A DNA stretch of 64,000 nucleotides from Ignavibacteriota bacterium (GCA_016708125.1 JADJGF010000001.1:952001-1016000); one strand, 5' to 3'. Positions 1-8,898 are shown, counted from the stretch's first letter. Translations and numbers: made by a program. Notes: generated from the letters alone by a model not told the origin.

Positions 1-375
1 GAATTAATTTCTCCAACCGCAAAAATTGGAACAGCTTATAAATTTAATTTTCTTGGCGGTGCAATTACTCCCGCTTTGGATTTAGATATAAGGTTTGAAA
101 ACCGACAAACAGCTTCGGTGTTTAATTTAGGTCCGGTTAGTTTTGATCCACGAATCGGAATGGAATATAATTTCAAAAATATTGTTGCGTTGCGCGGCGG
201 ATATAATGATGTAAAACAATTTACAATCGGCGCCGGAGTTAAACTTCCTAAATTAAATATTGATTACACATTTGCAACTTTTAATGAATCAAAAATTAAT
301 AGTCTTCCCGAAACACACCGCATTTCTTTAATTCTTACAATTGAAGAACCGAAATTTTTAAGAAAATCTGAATAA
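1..375 (+). CDS. PorV/PorQ-like outer-membrane protein, 3' end only
   Basis: The reading frame is open from base 1, so this is the C-terminal part (about 124 residues) of a gene that begins before the window. A TTG at 76 is not a convincing start. The protein is rich in short alternating hydrophobic segments typical of outer-membrane beta strands, and it ends with a THRISLIL-type strand preceded by a GAGVKLPKLNIDYTF-like strand. This matches the usual end of PorV/PorQ (UPF0164) barrel proteins, which in Bacteroidota act with the type IX secretion system. Five T9SS cargo genes in the same window fit that role. The N-terminal part is missing, so the exact subfamily (PorV, PorQ or another small barrel) cannot be settled. 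Confidence 0.65.
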   Translation, partial: ELISPTAKIGTAYKFNFLGGAITPALDLDIRFENRQTASVFNLGPVSFDPRIGMEYNFKNIVALRGGYNDVKQFTIGAGVKLPKLNIDYTFATFNESKINSLPETHRISLILTIEEPKFLRKSE

Positions 376-423
376 TCTTAAAATTTTGATTAAATCATTT
401 TACAGAAATTCTTAACTTTGCGA

Positions 424-975
424 ATGAAAAAATATCTTTTTATAATCCTCATAATTATAATTTCTGCATGTTCAAGCTCCGATGAAATTACGAAAATTGA
501 AATTCCCGATGAACTTGATGAAAATATTGCCGTTTCGCAATCAAAAAATCTTTTGGTAAATATTCCTATTCAATGGAAAAATATTTCAGATAATTCAGAA
601 ACCATTTTTGATATTTGGCTTGTTAGTCCGGAAAACAATGCTGTAATTGGGTTTATTCCTCTTACAATAAATGAAGAAATTGATGAAGAAGATAAAATTG
701 AACTACTATCAAAATTTAATCTTGAAAATATCAAAACAAACGGTGCGGATTTCGATTCCGAAAATAATTACACTTTGATCGAAATTGATGATTTTCTTAC
801 ATCTCAAATTTCTTACAAAATTGATGAGAAAAGTTATAATTCAGTAATTTTTGGTAAAGATAATGTTTATTATAAATCGCTTGCATATTTTGGGAATGAT
901 TATAAACCGACCGAAAATGAAATTGAAGAATTAATTGAATTGCAAGAATTGGTAATTTCTTCCGCAAAATTTTAA
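424..975 (+). CDS. Putative lipoprotein, unknown function
   Basis: The 183-residue product starts at the ATG at 424. A TTG two codons upstream is in frame but would only add two residues. Residues 1-18 form a lysine-rich start and hydrophobic stretch ending in IISAC, a good lipobox, so the mature protein should be lipid-anchored at Cys17 or so. The rest is acidic and mixed alpha/beta, with a central part resembling PsbP/LpqN-like small lipoproteins (a conserved-looking NIPIQWKNIS start), but I do not recognise a family with confidence. It lies 48 bp after the PorV-like gene on the same strand and could be cotranscribed with it. A convergent TetR gene follows. Confidence 0.6.
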   Translation: MKKYLFIILIIIISACSSSDEITKIEIPDELDENIAVSQSKNLLVNIPIQWKNISDNSETIFDIWLVSPENNAVIGFIPLTINEEIDEEDKIELLSKFNLENIKTNGADFDSENNYTLIEIDDFLTSQISYKIDEKSYNSVIFGKDNVYYKSLAYFGNDYKPTENEIEELIELQELVISSAKF

Positions 976-1068
976 TAGAACACATTAATCAAAAATTAGA
1001 AGTTTTTAAAGTCTTTCTTTTTTCTTTTTTTACATTTTTCGTTTTAACTTTTCAACGTTTTTACATTT

Positions 1069-1668
1069 TCACTTCTTCACCGCTTCCCAAATAAATTCTG
1101 AGTGTAATTCCAATTCCGTTTTGAAATTGTAATATTGATTTGCGGAATTAATTTTTTTTAACTCAATTAAAAAAAGCGGGCTTAAAAATTGGTTACTCAA
1201 AAGTTCTAAATCAATATTCTTAAGAAATTTATGATTTATCATTTCCTTAAAAATAAACGAACATAATTTTCTGAAATCACTTAAATAATTATCAATTGTG
1301 TAAAAATTTGCTTCGGAATTTACGCTATTCAAATTCAATAAAATTTTTATGAACATTCGTTCATTTGCGGAATCCCAAAAATTTATAATATTTTGGGAAA
1401 GTAATAGAAAAAATTTCTGCGGTTTTGATATTTGATTAATTAGTGAGTCGGTAAGAATTATTGAGCCAAAATTCCTATTGCTAAAATTTTTAACAATTTC
1501 GGAAAGTATTTCTTCTTTTGATTTAAAATGATTATAAATTGCACTTTCTCTAATATTTACAGCTTTTGCAATTTCCCTAATTGATGCGCCGTGATAACTT
1601 TTTTCCGAAAAGAGTTTTAAAGATACTTCAAGAATTTGCGATTTTGTATTAACAACTGTTTCCATCAT
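1069..1668 (-). CDS. TetR/AcrR family transcriptional regulator
   Basis: The 199-residue protein has a classic TetR N-terminal helix-turn-helix at about residues 7-55: ILEVSLKLFSEKSYHGAS, then IREIAKAVNIRESAIYNHF and KSKEEIL. The tyrosine/asparagine/histidine at the recognition helix end (IYNHFKSK) is typical. The C-terminal 140 residues are all-helical and are the presumed ligand-binding and dimer domain, which has no recognisable sequence signature. Two ATG codons are adjacent at the start, so the first residue is uncertain by one. No effector or target gene is adjacent on the same strand, since valS begins far away and ends 210 bp upstream. Its regulon is unknown. It may control itself, as most family members do. 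Confidence 0.85.
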   Translation of the reverse strand: MMETVVNTKSQILEVSLKLFSEKSYHGASIREIAKAVNIRESAIYNHFKSKEEILSEIVKNFSNRNFGSIILTDSLINQISKPQKFFLLLSQNIINFWDSANERMFIKILLNLNSVNSEANFYTIDNYLSDFRKLCSFIFKEMINHKFLKNIDLELLSNQFLSPLFLIELKKINSANQYYNFKTELELHSEFIWEAVKK

Positions 1669-1811
1669 AACCTCAAATTATGAACGTTTGTTAATATATA
1701 AAATTTAAGTAAAATGAAAAATGTTTTTCTCCAAGAAATTTTACGAAAAAAAATCACCACAAAGAACACAGAGTTACACAAAGTTAAAAAAACAAGATCA
1801 CATCTTTTTTT

Positions 1812-1870
1812 AAGATGGGATCTTTTCAGAATCTCTTAAAAGATGTCATCTTTTCAAAAGATGCCATCTT
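1812..1870. repeat. Triple tandem AAGATG..CATCTT palindromes
   Basis: Three short palindromes follow each other: 1812-1824 (imperfect), 1838-1854 (AAAAGATGTCATCTTTT, nearly perfect) and 1856-1870 (AAAAGATGCCATCTT). They sit just beyond the stop codon of valS, upstream of the TetR gene start. Related palindromes occur at 13654-13678 and 16641-16670. They can form hairpins and the T-rich flanks suit transcription termination for valS, but three in a row is more than a simple terminator needs. Confidence 0.75.
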
Positions 1871-1878
1871 ATTAAAAT

Positions 1879-4506
1879 TTAGGATAAATCAGAAAGTAAA
1901 GTTTTTAATTTTATTAACGAATTTTCCCAATCACTTTTTTTAGTTAATTCTTTTTCAACAATTTCTTTGGGCGCACTATTAACAAATTTTTCATTTCCTA
2001 ACTTTTTAGAAACTCCTATCAATGCACCTTCCAAACGCTGAATTTCTTTCTGCAATCTTTCTCGCTCAACATTTAAATCAATTATTCCTTCCAACGGAAT
2101 ATAAATTTCACAATTTTTAATTACGGAAGAAGCTATTGCTTTTGGTTTTTCAATGTTATTTCCGAATTTAATTTCATCAATTCTGCCAAGCGATTTTATA
2201 TAGATTATTTGGTCATCTAATAAATTTTCGGTTTTCAATAATGCGGAAATTTTCTTCGATGGAGCAATATTCATTTCGCCGCGAATATTTCTAATACTTG
2301 TTATAATATTTTGAGTGAATTCCATTTTATCTTCAGCAACTGTTGAAATTTTAGAAGAATCAAATTTTGGAAATTCAGAAATAGAAATACTTTCTCCTTC
2401 TTTTCTTTCTGAAATTAAATTCCAAATTTCCTCAGAAATATAAGGCATAAATGGATGAATCATTTTCAACATTTCTTCAAATAATTTTATTGCTCTTGTT
2501 ATTGCAGCAGATTTTATTTCTTCATTTTGCGAATAAAGTTTGTTTTTAATTAATTCAACGTACCAATCGCAGAAATCATTCCACACATAACTATATAAAA
2601 TTTTTGATGCAGAATTAATTTCAAATTTATCTAAAGCTGTTTCATAATTTTTTATCGCATTTTGAAATTTCGAATCAATCCATTCATCAACAAAATCAAC
2701 GTGTTTATCAATTAAATTTTCATCTAATTTAATTTGTTCTGAGCCTGCCTGCCGGTAGGCAAGGTTCATTAATAGAAATCTTCCGGCATTCCAAATTTTA
2801 TTTGCAAAGTTTCTTCCAAGTTCAACTTTTTCTGTGCTGAATAAAACATCTTGTCCGAGTGGAGCAATATAATTTATTGTAAATCTCAAAGCGTCAGCGC
2901 CGTATTCAGAAATTACATCAAGCGGATCCGGCGAATTACCGAGCGATTTGCTCATTTTTCTTCCTTGCAAATCTCTAATTATACTTGTGAAATAAACATT
3001 TTTAAACGGAATATCATTCATAAATTTCATTCCGGCCATAATCATTCGCGCAACCCAAAAGAAAATAATATCCGGACCAGTAACTAATAAATCAGTTGGA
3101 TAATAATATTTTTGTTCATCTTCGGAAGTGAAAACGTCTTGAGCCCAAAGCCAGCTTGATGCCCAAGTATCAAGAACATCTTCATCTTGATGCCAATTTT
3201 CCAAATCTTCCGGCGGATTTACATCGCAATAAATTTCTTTTGAGGATTTGTGATACCAAACCGGAATTCTATGTCCCCACCAAAGCTGGCGCGAAATACA
3301 CCAATCGCGAATATTTTCCATCCAATGTTCATAAGTTTTTACCCAATGGCTTGGATGAAATTTAACTTTCTCATCTTTCACAACTTGCAATGCAGATTCT
3401 GCAAATGCATCCATTTTTAAAAACCATTGTTCGCTCAAATATGGCTCAATCGGCACTCCGCCTCTTTCCGAGTATCCAACATTATTTGTATAATCTTCAA
3501 CTTTTTCTAAAAGTCCAAGTTTTTCAATTTCTGCAATTACTAATTTTCGTACAACAAATCTGTCTTTATTTCTAAATTCTTCCGGAACATTTTCATTTGT
3601 TGAAGCATCTTCATTAAAAATATTTATCATTTGCAGATTGTGTCTTTTTGCCATTTCATAATCATTAATATCGTGCGCGGGAGTTACTTTTACTGCGCCG
3701 GTTCCAAATTCCATATCTACATATTCATCACCGAAAATTGGAATTTCTCTATTTACAATTGGAAGCAAAACTTTTTTACCAATTAGATTTTTAAACCTTT
3801 CATCATTTGGATTTACCGCAATTCCAGTATCGCCAAGCATTGTTTCTGGTCGTGTTGTTGCAACAATTAAAAATTCATTTGAATCAACAATTGGATATTT
3901 GAAATACCAAAGATTTCCGTTGCTGCTTTTGTAAATTACTTCTTCATCTGAAATTGCAGATTTTGAAGCCGGACACCAATTTACCATTCGGTATCCGCGA
4001 TAAATCAATCCTTCTCTGTAAAGTTTAACAAATGCTTCAATTACCTTTTTATAATAATGATTATCCATTGTAAAACGTTCTCGGCTCCAATCACAGCTTA
4101 CACCAAGTTTGCGCAATTGTTTTGTGATTATTCCGCCGTATTTTTCTTTCCAAATGTAACAATGTTTAAGAAATTCATCGCGACCAATTTCTTCCTTATC
4201 AATTCCTTGATCTTTAAGATATTTTACAACTTTTGTTTCCGTTGCAATTGATGCGTGATCAGTTCCCGGAACCCAAAGTGCATTAAATCCTTTCATTCTT
4301 TTGTAACGAATGTAAACGTCTTGAATTGTGTTATTCAAAATGTGACCCATTGTTAATATTCCGGTAATATTTGGCGGCGGAATTACAATTGTATAAGGTA
4401 TTTTATTATTATCTATTTGTGAAGAAAAAAGCGAATTTTCTTCCCAATATTTATACCATTTGTCTTCAACTTCATTTGGATTATAGGTTTTGGGATATTC
4501 TTTCAT
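1879..4506 (-). CDS. valS: Valine--tRNA ligase
   Basis: Class Ia aminoacyl-tRNA synthetase that charges tRNA-Val in the cytoplasm. The 875-residue length is normal for bacterial ValRS. The nucleotide-binding motifs are visible: PPPNITGILTMGHILNN (HIGH motif, residues about 43-59) and GRKMSKSLGN (KMSKS, about 513-522). Also present are WCPASKSAISDEEV, the editing-domain stretch TTRPETMLGDTGIAVNP, and the anticodon-binding domain with NDFCDWYVEL. The last 70 residues form the usual valyl-specific coiled-coil arm. At about residues 580-587 the sequence YRQAGSEQ is encoded by a near-palindromic element (2744-2768), in frame, in the linker after the catalytic domain. The gene stands alone, divergent from a small membrane peptide gene. 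Confidence 0.97.
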   Translation of the reverse strand: MKEYPKTYNPNEVEDKWYKYWEENSLFSSQIDNNKIPYTIVIPPPNITGILTMGHILNNTIQDVYIRYKRMKGFNALWVPGTDHASIATETKVVKYLKDQGIDKEEIGRDEFLKHCYIWKEKYGGIITKQLRKLGVSCDWSRERFTMDNHYYKKVIEAFVKLYREGLIYRGYRMVNWCPASKSAISDEEVIYKSSNGNLWYFKYPIVDSNEFLIVATTRPETMLGDTGIAVNPNDERFKNLIGKKVLLPIVNREIPIFGDEYVDMEFGTGAVKVTPAHDINDYEMAKRHNLQMINIFNEDASTNENVPEEFRNKDRFVVRKLVIAEIEKLGLLEKVEDYTNNVGYSERGGVPIEPYLSEQWFLKMDAFAESALQVVKDEKVKFHPSHWVKTYEHWMENIRDWCISRQLWWGHRIPVWYHKSSKEIYCDVNPPEDLENWHQDEDVLDTWASSWLWAQDVFTSEDEQKYYYPTDLLVTGPDIIFFWVARMIMAGMKFMNDIPFKNVYFTSIIRDLQGRKMSKSLGNSPDPLDVISEYGADALRFTINYIAPLGQDVLFSTEKVELGRNFANKIWNAGRFLLMNLAYRQAGSEQIKLDENLIDKHVDFVDEWIDSKFQNAIKNYETALDKFEINSASKILYSYVWNDFCDWYVELIKNKLYSQNEEIKSAAITRAIKLFEEMLKMIHPFMPYISEEIWNLISERKEGESISISEFPKFDSSKISTVAEDKMEFTQNIITSIRNIRGEMNIAPSKKISALLKTENLLDDQIIYIKSLGRIDEIKFGNNIEKPKAIASSVIKNCEIYIPLEGIIDLNVERERLQKEIQRLEGALIGVSKKLGNEKFVNSAPKEIVEKELTKKSDWENSLIKLKTLLSDLS
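2744..2768. repeat. In-frame palindromic repeat inside valS
   Basis: Inside valS the sequence TGCCTGCCGGTAGGCA forms a strong stem (one G:T pair) with extended GC-rich flanks, in a gene that is otherwise AT-rich. It encodes the residues YRQAG and neighbours in frame. The motif resembles the GC-rich CCTGCCTGCCGG-type dispersed palindromes known from several bacterial genomes. That identity is from memory and not searched here. Confidence 0.7.
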
Positions 4507-4767
4507 GTATTTCTGATTTTTTATGAATAAATAAAATTGAGGTGGAAATATAGTTATAATTCATATTACTTTTTTCATTTCGCTGATTTTATTAAAAATT
4601 GATCATTGTTAACAATTCTAAAAACAATTTGTCTCATATTGATAAAATATATTGATAATTTTTTGCGAATTCTCACTTTTGAGTCAAATGCAACAATTAT
4701 TCCTTTAAAAAATACTTAACTACTTAAATAATGTACCGATAGTAAACTAAAATTTAGGAGTAATTTA
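4507..4767. other. Divergent intergenic region valS / 57-aa gene
   Basis: This 260-bp, very AT-rich stretch must hold the promoters of valS (leftward) and of the 57-aa gene (rightward). I see no clear palindrome or recognisable -35/-10 pair beyond general AT-richness. Confidence 0.4.
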
Positions 4768-4941
4768 ATGAAAGCAAAAGCATTATCAAGTATTTCAGAT
4801 TTTTACAAAGTAACTGAAATTTCAGAAATGAAATCAGAAACTTTTGAAGATGGACTTTTAAGAATAAATAAAATAAAATATAATTTGGGATTAGTTTATT
4901 TTGCAGCAGTTACAATTTTGTTAACATCTTTATTCGTTTAA
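4768..4941 (+). CDS. Small single-pass membrane peptide (57 aa)
   Basis: An ATG at 4768 preceded by TTTAGGAG (a good ribosome binding site 8 bp upstream) opens a 57-codon frame that stops at 4941. The first 36 residues are charged and start MKAKALSSISDFYKVTEI. The last 20 (about LGLVYFAAVTILLTSLFV) form one transmembrane helix that ends the protein, so it would be a tail-anchored membrane peptide. It ends 4 bp before the end of the convergent glycosyltransferase gene. I do not recognise a family. The strong Shine-Dalgarno and the clean hydrophobic C-terminus argue that it is real. Confidence 0.6.
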   Translation: MKAKALSSISDFYKVTEISEMKSETFEDGLLRINKIKYNLGLVYFAAVTILLTSLFV

Positions 4942-4945
4942 GAAA

Positions 4946-6607
4946 TTATGTGTTTAACAAAAGTGTTACTAAAAATCCGATAGGTAACAAAAAGGAAATG
5001 AGAGTTAAACTAAAGGTGTAATTTTTATTTAGATCAACAACAAGTTTATACCAAATATAAAATATAAATGATTCAAGAAGGCTTATACTCAAAAAATAAT
5101 TCAAATCAAATTTCATCATATTATTTACCAAAAATGTAAGCAGCATAAATACAATCATCGTTAAATCAATACCCGTAAAAAATAATTTCTTCGTCATAAG
5201 AACTTTCCATCTAAACAAAATAATTATTGCAAGTAAAGCCGATAAAGCATAAAATGCAATATTTACAACCGTATAAATTACCTGCGTTGTTACTTGATCT
5301 CCGAATACAATTGGTAAACTTAGTTTTGAAATGATAAAAAATATTGCAAAGTTCAAAAAAACATTTATTTCTCCAATTGATGAAATTTTCTTTGATTGAA
5401 ATAAAGCAATTACTAAAAGAATTATTGTCATCACAAAAAGAAAAATTAATTCTCTTTGTGTTAAAGTTGATTTTACGGAAAATAAAAACAGCGAAATTAC
5501 CAGCATTAAAATTCCGGAAAGTAAAAGTAAAACTTTAATAAGTTTAAAGAGATTTTTAATAGGTAAATCATGTGCGTTTATTAAAATCTTGTTTATTGAT
5601 TCTGCGATGTTAAACTTTTTTAGAATTGTTGGAAATGCTAAAAGTCCAATTGTAGCAATTAAGAAAACAATTGTTGCTTCCAATCTATAATCTTTCAAAT
5701 ATATTAGAGCTATAAAAATAAATCCGATTGAAAATATCTCAATTAAAAATACAGTTGCTTCATGACTTACAATTGTGTTTTTAATTATGTGATGCTGATG
5801 ATTTGTATCGCCGGAAAACGGATCTTTTCTATTAAAAATTCTTATAAAAAATACTTTTATTGTATCAACTAAAGGAACGGCAAGTAAAATTAAAACAAAT
5901 GTTAAATCCAAAACAGAATTATGATAACTTATAGAAATCAGCGAAGTTAAAAGTATTAAGAAAAACCCAAGTACAAGTGAACCTGTATCGCCTAAAAATA
6001 TATGCGCCGGAAATGCGTTAAATCTTAAAAATCCTAACGTACTTCCTAACAAACTTACTAAAATTAGAATTAGTAAAACATCTTCTTTCCTAATTGCCAA
6101 AATTAAAAGAACAGTAAAAATTAAAAGAGAAAATCCGCTTGCTAAGCCATCTAATCCATCAAGAAAATTAATTGAGTTTATTGTTCCAATTATGAAAACG
6201 AGTAAAATTAAATAATCAAATGGTTGGGGAATAAAAATTCCGAATAATGAAACTTGTGTGTAATGTTTTTCTAAATAATAAATTAAAATTACGCCTGAAA
6301 TGTTTTGAACAATAAATTTAATAAAGTTTTCTAAACCCATAACATCATCAACAATTCCGGAAAAAACTAAAATAGTTGATGCAATTAAAATTAATTTAAT
6401 GGATTCAAAATCATCGACAAATGCATTTAGCATTACTAAAACCATAAAGAAGATAATTAGTCCACCCATACGCGGAATAACTTCCGTATGGATTTTCCGC
6501 CCGCCGGGAACATCAACAATTTTTGTTCTTCTTAAAAAATCTATTAAGAATGGAGTCAAAAATATTGTCGTTATCAAACTTGTAAAAAATACAAGCAAAT
6601 AGGTCAT
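4946..6607 (-). CDS. MraY/WecA-family undecaprenyl-phosphate sugar-1-phosphate transferase
   Basis: Polytopic membrane enzyme of glycosyltransferase family 4, which transfers a HexNAc-1-phosphate from a UDP-sugar to undecaprenyl phosphate to start a surface polysaccharide or wall polymer. Residues 1-330 carry the family signatures: GGRKIHTEVIPRMGG near residue 40, NSINFLDGLDGLASG (about 143-157, the metal-binding aspartates), FLGDTGSLVLG (about 203) and the HQHH histidine motif (about 269). This resembles WecA/TagO rather than MraY. The remaining 220 residues add about six further hydrophobic segments not found in a minimal WecA, so the protein is unusually long (553 residues). It lies downstream of the Wzc-like gene on the same strand, 74 bp apart, consistent with a shared polysaccharide role. 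Confidence 0.85.
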   Translation of the reverse strand: MTYLLVFFTSLITTIFLTPFLIDFLRRTKIVDVPGGRKIHTEVIPRMGGLIIFFMVLVMLNAFVDDFESIKLILIASTILVFSGIVDDVMGLENFIKFIVQNISGVILIYYLEKHYTQVSLFGIFIPQPFDYLILLVFIIGTINSINFLDGLDGLASGFSLLIFTVLLILAIRKEDVLLILILVSLLGSTLGFLRFNAFPAHIFLGDTGSLVLGFFLILLTSLISISYHNSVLDLTFVLILLAVPLVDTIKVFFIRIFNRKDPFSGDTNHQHHIIKNTIVSHEATVFLIEIFSIGFIFIALIYLKDYRLEATIVFLIATIGLLAFPTILKKFNIAESINKILINAHDLPIKNLFKLIKVLLLLSGILMLVISLFLFSVKSTLTQRELIFLFVMTIILLVIALFQSKKISSIGEINVFLNFAIFFIISKLSLPIVFGDQVTTQVIYTVVNIAFYALSALLAIIILFRWKVLMTKKLFFTGIDLTMIVFMLLTFLVNNMMKFDLNYFLSISLLESFIFYIWYKLVVDLNKNYTFSLTLISFLLPIGFLVTLLLNT

Positions 6608-6681
6608 ATAAGTTTAAATTCTTAAGTTACTAATTGGTTTAATATTATAAAAATATGAAATGTTAATAATTAAACTATGAT

Positions 6682-8727
6682 TTAATTCACGTAAACATCA
6701 TTTAGTATAATATCAAAATTAGAAATTCCGTTTTCTGCTAATAACAATTGAGAATCAGCAATTTCGGAAAATTTAGTTTTGTTTGCTCTAACAACTAAAA
6801 TTGTTTCATCAACATTTTGACCTACAAATGTTATTTCTTTAAGCGAACATAATGATGCAGAATCATAAATAACAAAATCGTACATATCTTTAACAAGATC
6901 CATAAAACTTTTCATCCTTTCTGAAGTAATTATTACTGATGGATTTTGAGGAAATTCTATACAAGTAATTATGTCTAAATTTTTTAAATGTGTATTTCTA
7001 ATAATTTCATCCAATTCCTTTTTTCTAAACAAATAATGTGCTAAAGACGGAGTAGATTTAATTTTAAAGATTTTGCTTTGGTCAGGTTTTATTAAATCAG
7101 CATCAACTAACAAAACTCTATTGTTATTGTTTGCTAAAAATACAGCAATATTGGCAGCAACAATGCTTTTGCCTTCTTCTGCATTATTACTTGTAACTAA
7201 AATTGTTTTTAATGGTCTTTCAAGATTACCATATTTAAAATATGCCTGAATATTCGCCAAAGAATGCGCCAATTTTCCATGATGAAATTCTTCTTCATTT
7301 TGATTTACTAAATCTATAATTACCGGTTCTGTAGTTTCTAAATGATCAAACTGGGCAATAATTTTATATCCGGAATCTTCAATTTCTTGAGCAGAATTTA
7401 CAATATCAATATCTTGAGTTTTACCTCTTAAAACAAAAATAATTGCCGCAATTAAACCAAAAAGTAATCCTAAAAATATATTTTTTGCAATATTTGGACT
7501 TACATAATCTTCTGGAACTTCAGCTTTTCTAATTGATTCAATTTCTGCGTAATACTTGCTTTCGGTCGATTTTAGATTTTCTATTTTATTTTTTATTTTA
7601 ATATTAAGATTATTTGTAAAACGTTTTCCCCTTAATTTTCTTGCAGATTCAATCATTTCAAACGGAATTAAATTAAATTTTTCTTCAAGCGAAGTCATAA
7701 TTTCAAATATTATTGATTGTACTTGTCCAATTGCGTTTAATTTAATTTCCTTTTCGTAAAATTTTGATGTAATTCTTTTTAAAAATTCTCCGTCCTTAAT
7801 ATTATTTTTTTCAATAATATCATCCAAAGTTGAGCTCAATAAAGAATTAAAGTTTGATTTATAATTCTCTAATTGTTTTGCATCATAATCTGATGGATCC
7901 CAAGGATATGAAAAATCAAATCCTCTTAATTTTTGTAAAACCGGATCAACATAATTTTGAATTTCAATTATTTCAATTTTTTGTTTCAAATCTAAAAATG
8001 AAGAATTATTAATATTTGTAACATCAGTAATAATTTGCGGAAATCTATTTTCAAGAACTTGACTGATTTTAGTTTTCTGCATTTGAAAATACTGATTTTC
8101 CAAATCTGCACCTTCTAACTCTGATTCAAATTCAGAAATCTGAGTTACGGTTAAATCGTCTGAAGCAGATAATGGATTTGAAGTAAGCTGCGAAGATTTT
8201 AATTCGTTTTGTAAAATTTTTTCTCTATCGGAAAGTGATTTAAGTAAAAACAGATAAGAACTTTTATCATTTAAAATACATTCTTCACTAAAACTTGTTG
8301 CAACGGCATTTGCAATTTGAGCAGATTTTTCGGCTTCATCACTAACTGAATTAATTTCAAATCCGGTAGATAAATTTTCTTCATCAACTTCTGTTGAATT
8401 TTTCAATTCATTTAGATTAATATTTATACCTTGAATTGTAAGTGAATTCTGTGCATTTTCATAAAGAATATCCGAATTAAGCAGTGAAATTTCATTGCTT
8501 AACGAACCCGGATTATTTAACAAATTATTGTTTACTGAATTGTACTTAAAAATTATTGTTGAGTTTGATTGATATTCTTTTGGCATAAAAAAAGAAACTA
8601 ACGCAGCAAGAAAACCGCCTCCTAAAAAAAGTACTAAAATATTCCATTTCTTTTTTTGAAGTAAAGCTAATCGTCTTTTAAGATGAATGTTTGATGAAAT
8701 TGTCTTTTGCAGCGAATTTAGTTCCAT
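6682..8727 (-). CDS. Wzc-like polysaccharide chain-length protein with CpsD-type ATPase domain
   Basis: The 681-residue protein has the layout of a bacterial tyrosine kinase (Wzc/Ptk). A transmembrane helix lies at about 28-48 and a Wzz domain with a long coiled-coil periplasmic part runs to about 410. A second helix follows at about 415-435, then a cytoplasmic P-loop ATPase (about 490-681). The Walker A region reads TSNNAEEGKSIVAANIA (about 510), and Walker A' reads VLLVDADLIKP. The usual Walker B D-T-P-P is replaced by YDFVIYDSASL, and the C-terminus lacks a tyrosine cluster (it ends ILNDVYVN). It therefore probably controls chain length or export but may be a weak or inactive kinase. Start ATG at 8727 has AGAAAG just upstream. 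It is divergent from a sensor kinase gene. Confidence 0.82.
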   Translation of the reverse strand: MELNSLQKTISSNIHLKRRLALLQKKKWNILVLFLGGGFLAALVSFFMPKEYQSNSTIIFKYNSVNNNLLNNPGSLSNEISLLNSDILYENAQNSLTIQGININLNELKNSTEVDEENLSTGFEINSVSDEAEKSAQIANAVATSFSEECILNDKSSYLFLLKSLSDREKILQNELKSSQLTSNPLSASDDLTVTQISEFESELEGADLENQYFQMQKTKISQVLENRFPQIITDVTNINNSSFLDLKQKIEIIEIQNYVDPVLQKLRGFDFSYPWDPSDYDAKQLENYKSNFNSLLSSTLDDIIEKNNIKDGEFLKRITSKFYEKEIKLNAIGQVQSIIFEIMTSLEEKFNLIPFEMIESARKLRGKRFTNNLNIKIKNKIENLKSTESKYYAEIESIRKAEVPEDYVSPNIAKNIFLGLLFGLIAAIIFVLRGKTQDIDIVNSAQEIEDSGYKIIAQFDHLETTEPVIIDLVNQNEEEFHHGKLAHSLANIQAYFKYGNLERPLKTILVTSNNAEEGKSIVAANIAVFLANNNNRVLLVDADLIKPDQSKIFKIKSTPSLAHYLFRKKELDEIIRNTHLKNLDIITCIEFPQNPSVIITSERMKSFMDLVKDMYDFVIYDSASLCSLKEITFVGQNVDETILVVRANKTKFSEIADSQLLLAENGISNFDIILNDVYVN

Positions 8728-8820
8728 GAGCTTTCTTTTGAATTGTGAATTTTAAATTACGTTTCAAATAAATAGAAAAATATAATTGATTATTAAAATT
8801 AACAATTTAATATCAGTTTA

Positions 8821-8836
8821 TGTAATATTTATCACA
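8821..8836. promoter_or_regulatory. CRP/FNR-family-like binding site
   Basis: TGTAATATTTATCACA matches the CRP-type pattern TGTGA-N6-TCACA at nine of ten defined bases. It lies between the divergent Wzc-like gene (94 bp) and the histidine kinase gene (63 bp), a position from which a regulator could act on either. In AT-rich DNA such matches also arise by chance, and no CRP/FNR protein gene is in the window. Confidence 0.3.
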
Positions 8837-8898
8837 TTTCCAAATTCTTAAAAAAGAGCAATTAAATTCGATTATTAAAAAAAAGAAAACATTTTTAA

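Noticed and set aside
1812..1870. Tandem palindromes as a mini-CRISPR array
   Set aside because: The units have no unique spacers, differ in length and no cas gene is in the window.
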